Positions 62,521-64,000 of a stretch of DNA of 64,000 nucleotides are shown here, one piece after another. The notes below the pieces were generated by a model, which worked only from the letters and a program-made list of their open reading frames with translations, made no database searches and was not told the origin of the DNA. Numbering within the stretch: position 1 is the first letter of the stretch; every line of letters begins with the position of its first letter. Both the position numbers and the translations under genes were made by a program. Source of the stretch: Styela clava (lineage: Eukaryota; Chordata; Ascidiacea; Stolidobranchia; Styelidae); contig NC_135254.1 of the NCBI RefSeq assembly GCF_964204865.1, forward strand, positions 11,413,001 to 11,477,000. Direction: 5' to 3'.

Positions 62521-63458
62521 TGTAACACCTTTTCTATGTATCCTGGCCAATACAGGTGTCGCATAAGGGGGTGACTGAAATATCTGGCTGTTCTTTGGTT
62601 CTTGAAAAACTATTCGAAAACGCGCAACTCTCAGTGTGTCCTCCAATGCCACAAATATCAAATGTTGTACAATGAAATTTGATATATTGAATTAAATCCA
62701 GTAAAACAGTTCACAATGTTGAATGAGGTTAAAGAGGTGTAGCGTACTAATAACAGAATGATGCAATGTCTGAATGTGTATGGTGATGTGTAGCGTAGCG
62801 GTTTTCTGAATTTAAATGAAAATATTCAAATACAGACCACAGAAAATAACAATAATGCATTAAAGCACTTGCAAACTTAATCATTAAACAATGTGACATT
62901 GTCTAGCTCTACTGACAGTCTGACAGTATTTAATTAACATGAAATACTATATACTATTTAAATACCAATTAATTATTATTATTTGGAATATTATTTGAAC
63001 TAATAACAAGAATTCTTATCATAAACAACAAATACTAAAACTTACCGAAACGTTTTAAGCCAGGCGATAACAAATATTCAGAAATAACTTCAATTTCAGT
63101 TCAGGATTCAGAGAATCAATCAATCAAATTACAGTCTATTTATAACTTATATAATATTCTACAATAAAAGTTACAGCAGTTATATGTTCCAATAACATAA
63201 GCCTTGGGTATGGGCAATTATTATCCCTACAACCGGACGTTAAACGTAACTAATTTAACACATAAAAAGCAATCTATGCGAATATTAAGCAACGACTGCC
63301 GTCAAACACGGCAGCGAGTCACGTGAGAGCGAGGCAAGATTAGACTTGTCCAGCGAGAGTCGATTGCAACATATGTGGACAGCTGGAATTTTCCATTTGT
63401 CGTTTCACTTTAGGGAAATCCCCATTGATAGAAGATAATGCCAATTTTCGAACTTACA
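62521..63458 (-). repeat. 5' LTR of the BEL/Pao element (938 bp)
   Basis: In element orientation this is the upstream LTR and should carry the promoter. It is 16 bases longer than the 3' LTR because of two extra 8-bp segments near 62,770 and 62,920. Confidence 0.95.
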
Positions 63459-63615
63459 ATTTGAATAGATTCACTAAGGAGCTAACTTAGAAAAGCCCAT
63501 TTGCTTCACGACAAGACATCTTGCAATAATTAAACCTCACGAAATTCAAATGCCTAGCACGATGCACCAACCGCCGAGTCCATCAAATTTTGCCATTACA
63601 CAATTCTCAATGAAT

Positions 63616-63963
63616 GCGCGGCGGAGTGGCTCAACGGGCTAAGCGTTAGGAATACGCTCGCCACCGCACCTCTAATTACTCTGCATGGGTTCGCAGGTTC
63701 GAATCCCATGCAGGGATGGTTATGTGCGAGAGGATTGCTGGACTCCTCGCCGTCGTTGGGTGGTTCACGTAACCGCTGGTCGGTTACGGCTTCCTCCACC
63801 ACCAAGTCCATGCTTCCGAAAACAAACGATACAGTAAAACTAATCCCATACCCGACTTGGAATGGTAACCGGACGAGAGGCCGTGGTTCGCCATATGGAT
63901 AAGCCGTCTTATCGGCTTTCCTCTCCCCCGGGATAAATATTGTAAATCCTATCCCTATCCCTA
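63616..63963 (+). mobile_element. tRNA-derived SINE, copy 2
   Basis: Same SINE as copy 1, with A box TGGCTCAACGGG (63627-63638) and B box GGTTCGAATCC (63696-63706). The tail is a short ATCCCT tandem run rather than poly(A). A handful of differences and small indels separate the copies. It lies 157 bases beyond the 5' LTR of the retrotransposon, in the same orientation as copy 1. Confidence 0.88.
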
Positions 63964-64000
63964 ATATTATTAAAGTGTTTCTAGTCAAATCTATTCAAAA

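Larger units (their letters stand above)
55358..63458 (-). mobile_element. Complete BEL/Pao LTR retrotransposon, 8.1 kb
   Basis: Two long terminal repeats (55358-56279 and 62521-63458) enclose one gag-pol frame on the minus strand. Read in element orientation the LTRs have TG..CA ends (TGTAAG..TTACA). A perfect 5-bp target duplication, ATTTG, flanks the insertion (55353-55357 and 63459-63463). A purine tract with six Gs (minus strand, 56280-56294) abuts the 3' LTR as the polypurine tract. Only 23 bases separate the 5' LTR from the gag-pol ATG, and no TGG-starting primer-binding site is visible there. Near-identity of the LTRs indicates very recent insertion. Confidence 0.97.

Overview
The window looks like nuclear DNA of an invertebrate animal. 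It is AT-rich by eye, has spliced genes with GT-AG introns and AATAAA polyadenylation signals, and carries tRNA-derived SINEs, hAT-type MITEs and a full-length BEL/Pao retrotransposon. The gene content (IRE1, SWT1 and a TPPP/p25-alpha protein) is metazoan. An ascidian tunicate is a plausible source, but that is inference: nothing in the window fixes the species.

Layout. 1-21,483 has no gene I can name. It holds repeat fragments and a few weak coding candidates. 21,484-28,816 (minus) is a ten-exon TPPP/p25-alpha gene whose core exons I assembled by splice phase. It has an unusual N-terminal extension of about 300 residues that begins with a lipidation-type MGSCC motif. 30,515-38,221 (minus) is a twelve-exon SWT1 gene (WW, PIN nuclease, C-terminal helical region) encoding 770 residues, with several MITEs in its introns. 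39,462-40,376 (minus) is an intronless TPR-like protein. 41,477-41,875 is a 19-copy 21-bp minisatellite. 43,638-47,423 (minus) is IRE1 in one uninterrupted exon, 1261 residues, with an intact kinase and RNase and an added C-terminal tail of about 350 residues ending in a lysine-rich stretch. 47,424-54,836 is gene-poor, with LINE debris, a perfect hairpin and a triplicated 0.2-kb unit. 55,358-63,458 is a very young BEL/Pao element (minus) with near-identical LTRs and a perfect 5-bp target duplication. It lies between two copies of the same SINE (54,837-55,173 and 63,616-63,963).

How the genes relate. All four host genes are on the minus strand, in transcription order IRE1, TPR protein, SWT1, TPPP. 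They are separated by more than 1 kb each, and three have their own polyadenylation signals, so they look like independent units and not an operon. IRE1 (unfolded-protein response) and SWT1 (nuclear mRNA surveillance) are both endoribonucleases of RNA quality control, but their adjacency may be chance. The octamer TACCGGTA is strikingly over-represented across the window (13 copies found by eye).
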